A DNA stretch of 62,798 bases from an uncultured Lachnospiraceae bacterium. Its GTDB lineage: Bacteria > Bacillota > Clostridia > Lachnospirales > Lachnospiraceae. Each line of letters starts with the position of its first letter. The first letter of the stretch is position 1. Positions 1 through 8,487 of the stretch are shown here, piece by piece. The stretch spans positions 1-62,798 of the forward strand of contig CAJUGD010000025.1 in NCBI GenBank assembly GCA_910586205.1, read 5' to 3'. The position numbers were made by a program, and so were the translations under genes. The notes under the pieces are model-generated. The model had not been told where the DNA came from, did no database searches, and saw only the letters and a list, made by a program, of their open reading frames with translations.

Positions 1-108
1 CTGTATTTATGCGGATTGTTGGCCTTTTTTATCATTTAAGTGTCGAAAACGGGATTATACTATATTTTGAGGAAGGTTACAATGGTGTTAGAAAAATGTA
101 ATATTTTC

Positions 109-825
109 TCATAAATTGTTTAAGACAAGCGCTCCTCCGGAAAGGATCAGCATAACAATCACAAGCTTTTTCACTGCCCCCTCATTCATCATATTTCCGC
201 TTTTAATCCCCGCAAACAGCCCCGCAAACATGACCGGATATAAAAGGGCGGAAAAGGAAACCGTCCTCCAGGTCAGAATCCCTGCTGCCGCATATAAAAA
301 AATGCGGAAAATATTTTCTACAATAAACACCGCACACATATTTGCCTTGAAAGCCCTGCTGTCTTTCGTCACCCTTCCCACATAAGCTGCCATCATGGCT
401 CCGATTCCATACATGCCGCTTAAAACACCGGACAAAATGCCAATCACAGCCAGAAGAACCTTCGACTCCTTTGCCTTTTTAGGAAAATATTCCCGCGCCA
501 GCATTTCTATGCCGATCAGCACGATCACAAAGCCGAAAAATATCTTCACCTTTCCGGAATCCGTATTTTTCAAAAGGAAAAGTCCCGGAATATTGCCGGC
601 CAGCATCAGCGCAATCAAAGGGATGCACAGGCTCCATTGGACGGATCTTCTCTCCCTCCAGGCAATAATCAGATTCGTAGGAAAGCCCAGCAGCAGCTCT
701 ACCGGCGTAATCATCAAGTTGCTGCTGCCAAAGCTTAAAATCGTAGAAAACACCAGGGTATTGGCAAAACCGCAAAGACCCTTTACATAAAATGCGCACA
801 GCGCTGCAGTCATCCACCAGGCCAT
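109..825 (-). CDS. TauE/SafE-family membrane permease
   Basis: This is a 238-aa hydrophobic protein with about seven to eight predicted membrane segments, resembling the sulfite exporter TauE/SafE family. That family moves small anions or organosulfur acids across the membrane; the substrate cannot be told from sequence. The reading frame stays open further upstream, but the start at 825 (MAWWMTAALC) is preceded by AGGAGAAACAG, while the longer N-terminus is charged and overlaps the rRNA methylase gene. The Gly-rich segments GLCGFANTLV and GVLSGMYGIGAMMAAYVG are the two family-typical loops. It follows the methylase gene on the same strand and may be co-transcribed with it. Family call fairly sure, substrate unknown. 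Confidence 0.75.
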   Translation of the reverse strand: MAWWMTAALCAFYVKGLCGFANTLVFSTILSFGSSNLMITPVELLLGFPTNLIIAWRERRSVQWSLCIPLIALMLAGNIPGLFLLKNTDSGKVKIFFGFVIVLIGIEMLAREYFPKKAKESKVLLAVIGILSGVLSGMYGIGAMMAAYVGRVTKDSRAFKANMCAVFIVENIFRIFLYAAAGILTWRTVSFSALLYPVMFAGLFAGIKSGNMMNEGAVKKLVIVMLILSGGALVLNNL

Positions 826-892
826 CTCTGTTTCTCCTGTTTTGTATCTTTCTGCAGGCAGCCTGACAAGGCAGCCGCACAAAATCTGTCTC

Positions 893-1681
893 TTATCCCA
901 TCCTGCGCCGCTGCCTCGCCGCTTCAAACATTAAAACCCCTGCCGCCATGGCAGCGTTTAAGGACTCTACCCTGCCTGCCATGGGAATCCGAATCCGGAC
1001 ATCTGCCGTTTCTATGGTCTCCTGTCTTAAGCCATTGGCCTCATTTCCAATCAAAAAGCCTGTGCTGCCTGTGTAGTCCTCTCTGTCATAATCCCTGCTG
1101 CCCTCAAGGCAGGCCGCATAAAGACGAATACCCTTTTTCTTCAATAGGACAAGGGCATCTCCTAAGTCCTTTACATACACAAAAGGAACCCGAAGCACAG
1201 AACCCATGGTGGCGCGGACCACCTTTGGACTGTACACATCCACTGTGCCTTCATCCATCACAATGCCTGTGACCCCTGCACCTTCCCCGGCACGCAGGAT
1301 TGTCCCTAAGTTTCCCGGATCCTGAACCTGTTCTAAGATCATCAGGTGAGGCAAAAGCGGCTGCATCGCTATGTCCTCCAGAGTATAATGATCCTGCTCT
1401 GCCAGCGCTAAAACTCCCTGGGGCGTGCAGGTATCGGACAAAGCTCCAAAGACCGTATCCGCCGCCACCTCAACCTGTCCTACCCCCTCTGCCAAACGGG
1501 GAAAATGCTTTCCCTTCCAAAAGCTCTCCGATACATAGAGCGTCCGAATCCGATCTTTGGGAAGCTCCTCACACATCCGCAGCCCCTCTGCCACAAACAG
1601 GTTCTCCTCCCTGCGCATTTTCGCCTTTTTGATCAGGGCATTTACATACTTTACCTGTTTGTTGGCCGTGCTGCTGATCAT
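893..1681 (-). CDS. TrmH/SpoU-family RNA 2'-O-methyltransferase
   Basis: A 262-aa SpoU-type RNA methyltransferase. It has an N-terminal substrate-binding domain (about residues 1-95, with the typical opening STANKQVKYVNAL and FVAEGLRMCEE), then the knotted SPOUT domain. All three family motifs are visible: LEQVQDPGNLGTILRAGEGAG, GFLIGNEANGL, and IPMAGRVESLNAAMAAGVLMFE. These bind S-adenosylmethionine in the trefoil knot and methylate a ribose 2'-OH in rRNA or tRNA; which nucleotide is unknown. The start codon overlaps the nadE stop (ATGA-type overlap near 1678-1681), so the two are translationally coupled. Confidence 0.9.
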   Translation of the reverse strand: MISSTANKQVKYVNALIKKAKMRREENLFVAEGLRMCEELPKDRIRTLYVSESFWKGKHFPRLAEGVGQVEVAADTVFGALSDTCTPQGVLALAEQDHYTLEDIAMQPLLPHLMILEQVQDPGNLGTILRAGEGAGVTGIVMDEGTVDVYSPKVVRATMGSVLRVPFVYVKDLGDALVLLKKKGIRLYAACLEGSRDYDREDYTGSTGFLIGNEANGLRQETIETADVRIRIPMAGRVESLNAAMAAGVLMFEAARQRRRMG

Positions 1682-3624
1682 TCTGCCTTCTCCTCCTGTA
1701 TCCTTTCCAGATCCTCCATCCAGATTCTTCTTGCCGCATCGCTGGGCATCCGCAGATCTCCTCTGGGAGACACTGCCACAGACCCTACCTTCGGCCCGTC
1801 CGGAAGGCAGGAACGCTTAAACTGCTGGGCAAAGAACCGGCGGTAAAACACCTCCAGCCATTTTCTTATTGTATCTCCATCATATTCTCCGGCAAAAGCC
1901 CTTACTGCCATACGGTAAATCTTGGAAGGCATGTATCCAAACCGCAGCATATGATAAAGGAAAAAGTCATGAAGCTCATAAGGTCCCACCAGATCCTCTG
2001 TTTTCTGGGATATGGCCCCGTCCTGCGGCGGCAAAAGCTCCGGGCTTACCGGCGTATCCAAAACATCCAAAAGCACGGCCTTTAAGGTCTCCTCCTCGCA
2101 GATATCCGCACAATACCGCACCAGATGACGCACCAGCGTCTTCGGCACCGATGCATTGACCCCATACATGGACATGTGATCTCCATTATAAGTAGCCCAC
2201 CCCAGCGCCAGCTCTGACATATCGCCGGTTCCCACCACCAGGCCGTTTACCTGGTTGGCAATATCCATCAGCACCTGGGTCCTTTCTCTGGCCTGGGCAT
2301 TCTCGTAGGTCACATTGTGATCCTTTGGATCATGGCCAATATCTGCAAAATGCTGAAGCACGGATTGTTTTATATCCACCTCTGTCAGAGACGCCCCCAT
2401 TTTTTCTGTCATCCGGCAGGCATTCTGATAAGTCCGGTCTGTGGTCCCAAAACACGGCATGGTGACGGCATGAATCTGCCCTCTTGGAATATGCAGCATG
2501 TCAAAGGCCCTGGCTGTCACTAAAAGAGCCAAGGTCGAATCAAGGCCCCCGGAAATCCCTAACACGGCATGGGTACAGCCTGTATGCTGGAGCCGTTTCT
2601 TAAGCCCCATAGCCTGAATGGTAAAAATCTCCTCACACCGGCGGCTCCTCTCCCTTTCATCGCCAGGCACAAAGGGACGGCTGTCCGAAAACCGTAAAAC
2701 CCTTTCCTGCTGGCAGGCTTCCATTCCGGCCGTGTCCAGGGAAAACTTGATGACCAGATGCCCGTCCTCCTGTCTGGCCGGATAGGTATTCATCCTTCTG
2801 CGTTCACTTTCCAGCCTTTCTAAATCCAGATCCCCATAAATGCTTTCCGGTGAAAATCTCTTTGACACTGCCAGCAGGTTTCCGTTCTCCGCAATAATGT
2901 TATGTCCGCCGAAAACCAGATCCTGGGTTGACTCACCCTCCCCGGCATTGGCATACACATATCCGCACACCAGCCTTGCCGACTGACCCAGGATCAGATC
3001 ATTCCGGTAAGTGTCCTTGCCTATGGTCTCATCGCTGGCTGAACAGTTGACTATCACCGTGGCCCCGGCCAGGGCATGGCGGATACTAGGAGGGCAGGGA
3101 GCCCATACATCCTCGCAGATCTCCGCTCCCACCACCAGCTCCTTGATCTCCCGGCACTGAAACAGCAGATCCGTGCACATAGGCACCTGCATACCCTCCC
3201 ACTCTGTCAGGATCAGCTCGTCTGTCCCGGCAGTAAAATGCCTCTGCTCATAAAATTCCGAATAATTGGGAAGATGGGTCTTCGGCACAATTCCAAGTAC
3301 CCGTCCAGAGCTTAAGGCGGCGGCTGCGTTGTACAGCTTTCCCCCATGCTCCCAGGGAAGCCCTACAAACACCAGCATCGGCTTATCCTTTGTGCAGGCC
3401 GCGATTACAGATAACTGCTCCTTTGCCGCCCGGATCAGCGGAGCCTGCAAAAACAGATCCCCGCAGGTATATCCTGTCACACACAGCTCCGGAAACACCA
3501 TCAGCCCTGCACCCAGCCGCGCTCCTTCCTCGATCTTCCCGCAAATGCGCTCGGCATTAAAAATCGGATCTGCCACCCGTATCTCCGGAGTTACTGCTGC
3601 TGCACGAAAAAAACCATCTCTCAT
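1678..3624 (-). CDS. nadE: glutamine-dependent NAD+ synthetase
   Basis: A 648-aa two-domain enzyme for the last step of NAD synthesis, amidating deamido-NAD with ammonia from glutamine. The N-terminal nitrilase-type glutaminase domain (about residues 1-280) shows the Glu (FPELCVTGY), Lys (PKTHLPNYSEFYE) and Cys (GAEICEDVW) triad. The C-terminal synthetase domain carries the PP-loop SGGLDSTLALL and the TGDMSELALGW and TYNGDHMSMYGV segments. I chose the ATG at 3624 (MRDGFFRAAAV), preceded by GGAGACAGAT; an in-frame TTG four codons upstream is less likely. The gene is followed by the SpoU methylase with overlapping stop and start. Confidence 0.95.
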   Translation of the reverse strand: MRDGFFRAAAVTPEIRVADPIFNAERICGKIEEGARLGAGLMVFPELCVTGYTCGDLFLQAPLIRAAKEQLSVIAACTKDKPMLVFVGLPWEHGGKLYNAAAALSSGRVLGIVPKTHLPNYSEFYEQRHFTAGTDELILTEWEGMQVPMCTDLLFQCREIKELVVGAEICEDVWAPCPPSIRHALAGATVIVNCSASDETIGKDTYRNDLILGQSARLVCGYVYANAGEGESTQDLVFGGHNIIAENGNLLAVSKRFSPESIYGDLDLERLESERRRMNTYPARQEDGHLVIKFSLDTAGMEACQQERVLRFSDSRPFVPGDERERSRRCEEIFTIQAMGLKKRLQHTGCTHAVLGISGGLDSTLALLVTARAFDMLHIPRGQIHAVTMPCFGTTDRTYQNACRMTEKMGASLTEVDIKQSVLQHFADIGHDPKDHNVTYENAQARERTQVLMDIANQVNGLVVGTGDMSELALGWATYNGDHMSMYGVNASVPKTLVRHLVRYCADICEEETLKAVLLDVLDTPVSPELLPPQDGAISQKTEDLVGPYELHDFFLYHMLRFGYMPSKIYRMAVRAFAGEYDGDTIRKWLEVFYRRFFAQQFKRSCLPDGPKVGSVAVSPRGDLRMPSDAARRIWMEDLERIQEEKAE

Positions 3625-3760
3625 ATCTGTCTCCAATCTGCCGCCGTCTCCCGGCAGCCAGGTTTTCCAAACTTTTGCGGAATGTCTTCCTCCGCCTTTT
3701 CATACAATTAGGAGAAAACAAAGGATTCCCTTTCCGGGAATCCCAAAAGCGGAGGAATAC

Positions 3761-4723
3761 GTGACTCATCGCCTTAAGCTTCCCCTTATTCCCATTACAG
3801 CTCTGTGTCTGCTGCTTTTCTTTCCCTCCCTGTCCGTAAAGGGCGCCTTAAACGGGCTTCTTTTGTGGTTCAATGTAGTCCTTCCCACACTGGCTCCTTT
3901 TATCATCTGCACCCAGATGATCACTGCACTGGGCGGGGTGGAGCTTCTCATGGCTCCCTTCAGACCCCTGTCAGAAAAGCTGTTTTCCCTAAGCTTATCC
4001 GGCTCCTATATCCTTTTGTGCGGCCTTCTGTGCGGGTATCCCTTGGGTGCAAAAATGTGTGCTGATTTTAAAAAAAGAGGCGCTGTCAGTCAGGAAGAAG
4101 CATCCTTCCTCCTGGCCATCTGCAACCACCCCAGCCCCATGTTCCTGTTAGGTTATGTGCGTTCTCAGCTTTTGCTTCCCATATCTCCCGTTCTGCTTCT
4201 TTTATGCCTATACCTGCCGATTCTGCCCCTTTCCTTCCTTTCCCGAAGGCTTTATGCCGGCAGAATGAAACACTCCTCTGCCAAAGTCAGGCTCTCTCAG
4301 GAAAACCTGCAAAGTGTGCCATCTTTTTCCTGCCTTCAAAAGAATGAACCCAAGCTGACCTTAGAAGACGCCATCTCCTCCACCTGCGAAACCATGGTAA
4401 TCATCGGCGGTTATATTATGCTGTTTTCCATTCTGGCCCAATGGATCCAGACGCTTCCTCTGCTTTCTTTGTCCTCCCGCGCCCTTCTGACCGGCATGGC
4501 AGAGATCACCACCGGGATACACAGTCTTTGTACATCCCTTCCGGCCGCCCATACGGCCCTTCCCGTAATCTGCGCAACCGCCTTTGGAGGACTCTCCGGA
4601 ATCTTCCAGACCAAAAGCGTCATCAAAGACTCCGGACTTTCCATCTGCCACTATATAGGATGGAAAGCGCTTCACGCCTGCTTTTCCTGCCTGACCTGGA
4701 TGCTCCTCTTTCGTCTGTTCTGA
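3761..4723 (+). CDS. ylbJ: sporulation integral membrane protein YlbJ
   Basis: A 320-aa polytopic membrane protein of the YlbJ family, needed for spore cortex formation in Bacillus. It has Gate-domain nucleoside-transporter-like repeats: the first half begins VKGALNGLLLWFNVVLPTLAPF and contains the conserved CGYPLGAK, and the second half contains ICATAFGGLSGIFQTKSVI. The frame stays open far upstream, but that stretch overlaps nadE antisense and is not membrane-like. A GTG at 3761, preceded by GGAGGAATAC at correct spacing, gives a protein that starts directly with the first helix. It is convergent with the coiled-coil gene downstream. The organism is inferred to form spores. Confidence 0.85.
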   Translation: MTHRLKLPLIPITALCLLLFFPSLSVKGALNGLLLWFNVVLPTLAPFIICTQMITALGGVELLMAPFRPLSEKLFSLSLSGSYILLCGLLCGYPLGAKMCADFKKRGAVSQEEASFLLAICNHPSPMFLLGYVRSQLLLPISPVLLLLCLYLPILPLSFLSRRLYAGRMKHSSAKVRLSQENLQSVPSFSCLQKNEPKLTLEDAISSTCETMVIIGGYIMLFSILAQWIQTLPLLSLSSRALLTGMAEITTGIHSLCTSLPAAHTALPVICATAFGGLSGIFQTKSVIKDSGLSICHYIGWKALHACFSCLTWMLLFRLF

Positions 4724-4759
4724 TCCATGTTCTCTCTGACCAGGCCATCCCAATTCCTC

Positions 4760-5332
4760 TTACTGCACGGCCGTGCCTTCCTCCTCACCGGCTGTCACTC
4801 CTGACGACAGTTCGCTGCGGTTGGCCGTGATAATATCATAGGTGGACTGCATGGACGAAAGATATTCTGCAAAACGCCCCTGAGCCCCTTCCATAGAGTG
4901 GGCAATGATCGTCTGAAGGCTCTTTAGCATCTCGTCTGTATAATTAATAGAGCCTTGCCGTATACTGTTGGCGTCCTCCACTGCACTGTCAAGAATCGCC
5001 TGGGCCTGCATCTGAGCCTCCTCCACAATCTCATTGGCGCGGGCATAAGCCTGCTGCATGATCTCATGCTCATTTACCAGCTCATTGGTCTGTTCCGTAG
5101 CCTGGGCCAAAATGGTATCTGCCTGGGTTTTGGCCTCAGAGATAATCGCTTCCTGGTTGCTGATGATCTTCTGGTACTTTTTGATCTCATCTGGAATCCG
5201 AAGCCGCAGTTCCACCAAAAGTTCTTCCAATTCTTCCTTATTTACTTGTATTTTCGTATTGGACAGCGGCGTAAATTTGCAGCTGTCAATATATTCTTCA
5301 ATCTCACCAATTAATTGTTCAATTCTACTCAT
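4760..5332 (-). CDS. DivIVA/ATPase-subunit-like coiled-coil protein
   Basis: A 190-aa, mostly helical acidic protein with a long central coiled coil (about residues 60-130), rich in Ala, Gln and Glu (SEAKTQADTILAQATEQTNEL, AQMQAQAILDSAVEDAN). Such proteins are annotated as DivIVA-like or V-ATPase subunit H-like and sit between coaD and ylbJ in many clostridia. No catalytic motif is seen, so a scaffold or cell-envelope role is inference. The start at 5332 has AAGGAGAGGGAAGA in front. It lies downstream of coaD on the same strand, with a gap of about 50 bp, and probably belongs to the rsmD-coaD operon. Confidence 0.7.
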   Translation of the reverse strand: MSRIEQLIGEIEEYIDSCKFTPLSNTKIQVNKEELEELLVELRLRIPDEIKKYQKIISNQEAIISEAKTQADTILAQATEQTNELVNEHEIMQQAYARANEIVEEAQMQAQAILDSAVEDANSIRQGSINYTDEMLKSLQTIIAHSMEGAQGRFAEYLSSMQSTYDIITANRSELSSGVTAGEEEGTAVQ

Positions 5333-5382
5333 TCTTCCCTCTCCTTACTTCTGATGAGTATCTTTCTGATATGCCTTCCCCT

Positions 5383-5883
5383 TCACACGTCTGATGTCTG
5401 ATGCAGTTCCTCCACCTTCTGTCTCACCTTTTCCGCCACATTTGGATGAAGAAACGCATCCAGCTTCCCGTGAAAATAAGCAATCTCCTTCACGGTCGTG
5501 GAGCTTAAATAGGAATACCGCAAATTCGTAGTCAAAAAAATCGTATCAATATCAGGCGCCATAACCCGATTGGTCTGGGCCATCTGAAGCTCATATTCAA
5601 AATCCGTGATGGCACGAAGCCCACGGACAATCACATTGGCCTGGCATTTGTGTACAAAGTCCACCAGCAGGCCGTCAAAAGACCGTACCTCCACATTCTT
5701 TATATGGGAAGTAATCTCCTCTAACATCTTAACACGTTCCCCCACAGAAAACAACGGAGTTTTCGAATTATTCTGCAGAATCCCGATGATTACATGATCC
5801 ATCATCCGGGCTGTCCGCTCTATAATATCCATATGTCCCAAAGTCACCGGATCAAAGCTTCCCGGATAAACTGCTACTGTCAT
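5383..5883 (-). CDS. coaD: pantetheine-phosphate adenylyltransferase (CoaD)
   Basis: A 166-aa nucleotidyltransferase that joins ATP and 4'-phosphopantetheine to dephospho-CoA, the penultimate step of coenzyme A synthesis. The N-terminal PGSFDPVTLGHMDII carries the (H/T)xGH nucleotide-binding motif. VIVRGLRAITDFEYELQMAQTNR binds pantetheine, and YSYLSSTTVKEIA is the C-terminal signature. The start at 5883 is preceded by GGAGGAAATC; the frame runs further upstream into a degenerate repeat tract, which I treat as non-coding. Length is normal for the family. Confidence 0.95.
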   Translation of the reverse strand: MTVAVYPGSFDPVTLGHMDIIERTARMMDHVIIGILQNNSKTPLFSVGERVKMLEEITSHIKNVEVRSFDGLLVDFVHKCQANVIVRGLRAITDFEYELQMAQTNRVMAPDIDTIFLTTNLRYSYLSSTTVKEIAYFHGKLDAFLHPNVAEKVRQKVEELHQTSDV

Positions 5884-5889
5884 GATTTC

Positions 5890-6070
5890 CTCCATTCCGT
5901 GCACACTCTGCTGCACATCCTGCTCTGCCGGGCATTTCACACCCTGCTTTATCGGGGACTGCATGTCCCGCTTTATTGGACAGTTTCATCCCCCGTTTTA
6001 TCGAAGACTGCACACACCGTTTTCCTAGAGATTTCATACTCGCTTTATCGGATATTGCGTGTCATCTTCA
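5890..6070. repeat. degenerate ~25-bp tandem repeats between rsmD and coaD
   Basis: The stretch between rsmD and coaD contains about five imperfect units of 24-26 bp. Each has a core like CGCTTTATCGGA or CCGTTTTATCGAAG followed by a TGCA-type segment. The minus-strand reading frames through it give a matching short peptide repeat (KAGCEMPGRAGC, KAGHAVP), which reflects the DNA repeat rather than a gene. It would form part of the rsmD-coaD transcript leader. No function is known to me. Confidence 0.5.
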
Positions 6071-6079
6071 TATTAGGGA

Positions 6080-6637
6080 TTACACGCCCCCCTGATTCAC
6101 AAAAATGTGTTTATTGGTCTTATAAAGCTTTTCCTTTGTCAAAACGTAACCCAAATCTTTCAGATAAGAAAACTCCTCATCTAACCGTGCCTCCACGATC
6201 ACCGTGCATCCCGCTTCCATAAGGCTGGAATCTGCCAAATAAGAAAGCATCTGCTTCTCCAGCCGGCATCCGTAGGGCGGATCCATGAAAATATAATCAA
6301 ACCGGTACTTTCCCTCTAAGCGCTGAAGGGCTGTAAGAGCGTCGCAGTGCATTACCACCGCCCGGTCAGAAAGCCTGGCAGCCTGAAGATTTCCGCGAAT
6401 ACACTCCACTGCTGCCCGGTTCTGCTCCACAAACACACACTGAGCCGCGCCCCGGCTTAAAGCCTCGATTCCAATCCCCCCGCTGCCTGCAAACAAATCC
6501 AAAAACACACAATCCGCCAAAGCATACTGCAGCATATTAAAAAGAGTCTCCTTGATCCGGTCCGTAGTGGGCCTGGTCTCAAGTCCCTCCAAGGTTTTTA
6601 GTGAAATCCGTCTTGCACTTCCGGCAATTACTCTCAT
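6080..6637 (-). CDS. rsmD: 16S rRNA (guanine966-N2)-methyltransferase RsmD
   Basis: A 185-aa class I SAM-dependent methyltransferase that modifies G966 of 16S rRNA in the 30S head. It opens with the family signature MRVIAGSARR. The SAM-binding loop is FLDLFAGSGGIGIEALSRGA and the catalytic N-methylase motif is DPPYG (in DYIFMDPPYG). RPTTDRIKETLFNML is also diagnostic. I placed the start at 6637, after AAGGAGAAGAATT. It heads the rsmD-coaD-coiled-coil operon, with a plausible promoter at 6667-6695. Confidence 0.95.
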   Translation of the reverse strand: MRVIAGSARRISLKTLEGLETRPTTDRIKETLFNMLQYALADCVFLDLFAGSGGIGIEALSRGAAQCVFVEQNRAAVECIRGNLQAARLSDRAVVMHCDALTALQRLEGKYRFDYIFMDPPYGCRLEKQMLSYLADSSLMEAGCTVIVEARLDEEFSYLKDLGYVLTKEKLYKTNKHIFVNQGGV

Positions 6638-6666
6638 AATTCTTCTCCTTATCTGTTTCACGTTTC

Positions 6667-6695
6667 ATTATAGTATTAAATTTTCTGATACACAA
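6667..6695 (-). promoter_or_regulatory. predicted promoter of rsmD-coaD
   Basis: On the minus strand TTGTGT (6690-6695) and TATAAT (6667-6672) are separated by 17 bp. The -10 is perfect and the -35 weak. It lies 30 bp upstream of the rsmD start. Confidence 0.55.
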
Positions 6696-6879
6696 GTATT
6701 TCTTCCCGAAATGATATAAGTTTTTTTCTTTCCCTTTTTCATGGCTTTTTCTTCAGTTTTATGATAAAATGCAGCTATTGCACGATACTTAAGTTCCCCC
6801 AAAACAGGCCGCAGCACAAAAAACAAATCAATCCTGAGCCTGCTGCTGACTAAAACAATTATTACAAAAAAGGAATTCT

Positions 6880-7692
6880 ATGGTCACACTTCATTTAGAC
6901 GATGATGTCATCCGAAGCTTAAGCGACAATGAGCTGAATATTTTAAAATACGTCTATACCCATGCAGAAGATATTGTGCACATCAGCATACATGAGATGG
7001 CAAAGCAGGTATCCTACTCCACTGCCACCATCCTGCGCTTCTGCAAAAAGCTGGGCTACTCCGGATTTTCAGAATTTAAATATGCCCTGGCTGCGGCCAT
7101 ACGCCGTTCTCCGGCCCCTCCTGCCCCGGCAAAGCCCGCGAATTTGGACACGCAGATGATCTTAGAGCAGATCTGTTCCCACATAGAATCCACCTCTCAT
7201 CTGATTCTGGACAAACAGCTTGAACAGGTATTTCATATTTTTGACGACAACTGCCGGATCTATCTGTATTCGCCGGGAGGAATCACCGCTACATTAATTG
7301 ACTATTTCGAGAAAATGCTGTTTTCCATCGGACGGCAGAACGTATATAAGATTGAGTCTGTCCGAATGGGCGAACATATTTTACGGAATTTTCCGGAAGC
7401 CTCCGCATGGATTTTAATCAGCACCACCGGAAGCTTTCCTCACACTGCCCGCTTGGCCCGCCTTGCCCGAATGAACAATGTGCCGGTCATTTCCATCACC
7501 CCTTACACCAACAACACCATTGCGGATCTTGCGGATATTAATTTCCGCTTTTTTACCCGGCAGCGGGAATACCAGGATGCAGAGTTTACTTCCCGTCTTC
7601 CGGTCTTTTATGTGATCAGCACTATTTTCCAGTGTTATTTGGAATACCGCCGGTCCGCGCCATGGCTGACGCCTGTGGAGGAAAACAAATGA
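6880..7692 (+). CDS. MurR/RpiR-family transcriptional regulator (first of a pair)
   Basis: A 270-aa regulator with an N-terminal RpiR helix-turn-helix domain (about residues 1-75, ISIHEMAKQVSYSTATILRFCKKLGYSGFSEF) and a C-terminal sugar isomerase (SIS) domain (about 105-250) that normally senses a sugar phosphate. AAAGGAATTCT precedes the ATG. Its stop overlaps the start of the next RpiR gene, so both are made from one transcript. The convergent neighbours are an alpha-glucoside PTS and a 6-phospho-alpha-glucosidase, which makes control of that operon likely. The ligand is inferred, not shown. Confidence 0.85.
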   Translation: MVTLHLDDDVIRSLSDNELNILKYVYTHAEDIVHISIHEMAKQVSYSTATILRFCKKLGYSGFSEFKYALAAAIRRSPAPPAPAKPANLDTQMILEQICSHIESTSHLILDKQLEQVFHIFDDNCRIYLYSPGGITATLIDYFEKMLFSIGRQNVYKIESVRMGEHILRNFPEASAWILISTTGSFPHTARLARLARMNNVPVISITPYTNNTIADLADINFRFFTRQREYQDAEFTSRLPVFYVISTIFQCYLEYRRSAPWLTPVEENK

Positions 7693-8453
7693 TGATTCCC
7701 TTGTTAGAAAAAGCCCGCCTGCTTTCCCTTACAGAGACAGAGCAGGAGATCTTAGATTACCTGGAAAAAAATATTACAATAGTCACGTATATCGGACTCA
7801 GTGACTTAAGCGCCAAACTCTACACCTCCAATGCCACTATTGTGCGTTTTTGTCAAAAGCTGGGGCTAAAAGGCTACCATGAATTTAAGTTCCAGATCCG
7901 CAGTGAATTAGAACAGCTCTCCAACCCGACTTTGACTGCAGGACGCCTTCTCCCCTTGTCTGCTGCCAGATTCCGGGACAATGCAGAGGCCATGGACACA
8001 GAAAAATTAAATCAGATTGCAGAGCTTCTCACCAGCGGAAGGCCGGTCTATATTTATGGTTCTTCCCTGAGCTCAATCCCGGCCAAATACCTACAGATTG
8101 TTTTGACCACCCTGGATTATCCATCCATTCTGATCGAATGGCAAAGGCTGCTCAACGGGCTGATCTATGGAATCAGCGGCGGCTCCGTGCTCCTTGCCAT
8201 TACAGCCCATGGGGATGCTCCCCGGTATCTTCCGGTCTTTAAAAAAGCCAGAGAGCAAGGCATTCTCACCATCCTCCTTACCTGTGACGAGGACAGCCCC
8301 CTGATTCCTTACAGCACTGTCAGCCTATGTACCAATGATGAGAACAGGGAATACCGCCATGTGGACGTCAATCCGCGTATCGGCATTCTGACGATTATCC
8401 AGATATTAATTGACCTGGCAGCACAAAAAAGGAACAGGGAAAAGGCCGACTAA
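7689..8453 (+). CDS. MurR/RpiR-family transcriptional regulator (second of a pair)
   Basis: A 254-aa RpiR-type regulator: helix-turn-helix at about residues 1-80 (YIGLSDLSAKLYTSNATIVRFCQKLGLKGYHEFKFQ) and a SIS domain at about 105-240 with GSSLSSIPAKYLQIV. The start at 7689 overlaps the previous gene's stop and has GTGGAGGAAAACAA in front; an open frame beginning further upstream has no such site. It is only distantly similar to its partner, so this is an old pair rather than a fresh duplication. A strong bidirectional terminator follows. Confidence 0.85.
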   Translation: MMIPLLEKARLLSLTETEQEILDYLEKNITIVTYIGLSDLSAKLYTSNATIVRFCQKLGLKGYHEFKFQIRSELEQLSNPTLTAGRLLPLSAARFRDNAEAMDTEKLNQIAELLTSGRPVYIYGSSLSSIPAKYLQIVLTTLDYPSILIEWQRLLNGLIYGISGGSVLLAITAHGDAPRYLPVFKKAREQGILTILLTCDEDSPLIPYSTVSLCTNDENREYRHVDVNPRIGILTIIQILIDLAAQKRNREKAD

Positions 8454-8474
8454 ACCTTTTCCCTGTTCCTTTTT
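8426..8474. terminator. bidirectional intrinsic terminator
   Basis: A perfect 20-bp inverted repeat, AAAAAGGAACAGGGAAAAGG (8426-8445) and its complement (8455-8474), with a 9-nt loop and A/T tracts on both outer sides. It lies between two convergent genes (the second RpiR regulator and the PTS gene) and can stop transcription from both sides. Confidence 0.9.
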
Positions 8475-8487
8475 ATCAAAACTCCCC

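Noticed and set aside
3266..3760. N-terminal extension of YlbJ
   Set aside because: The stretch is antisense to nadE and not membrane-like; the GTG at 3761 has a proper GGAGG site.
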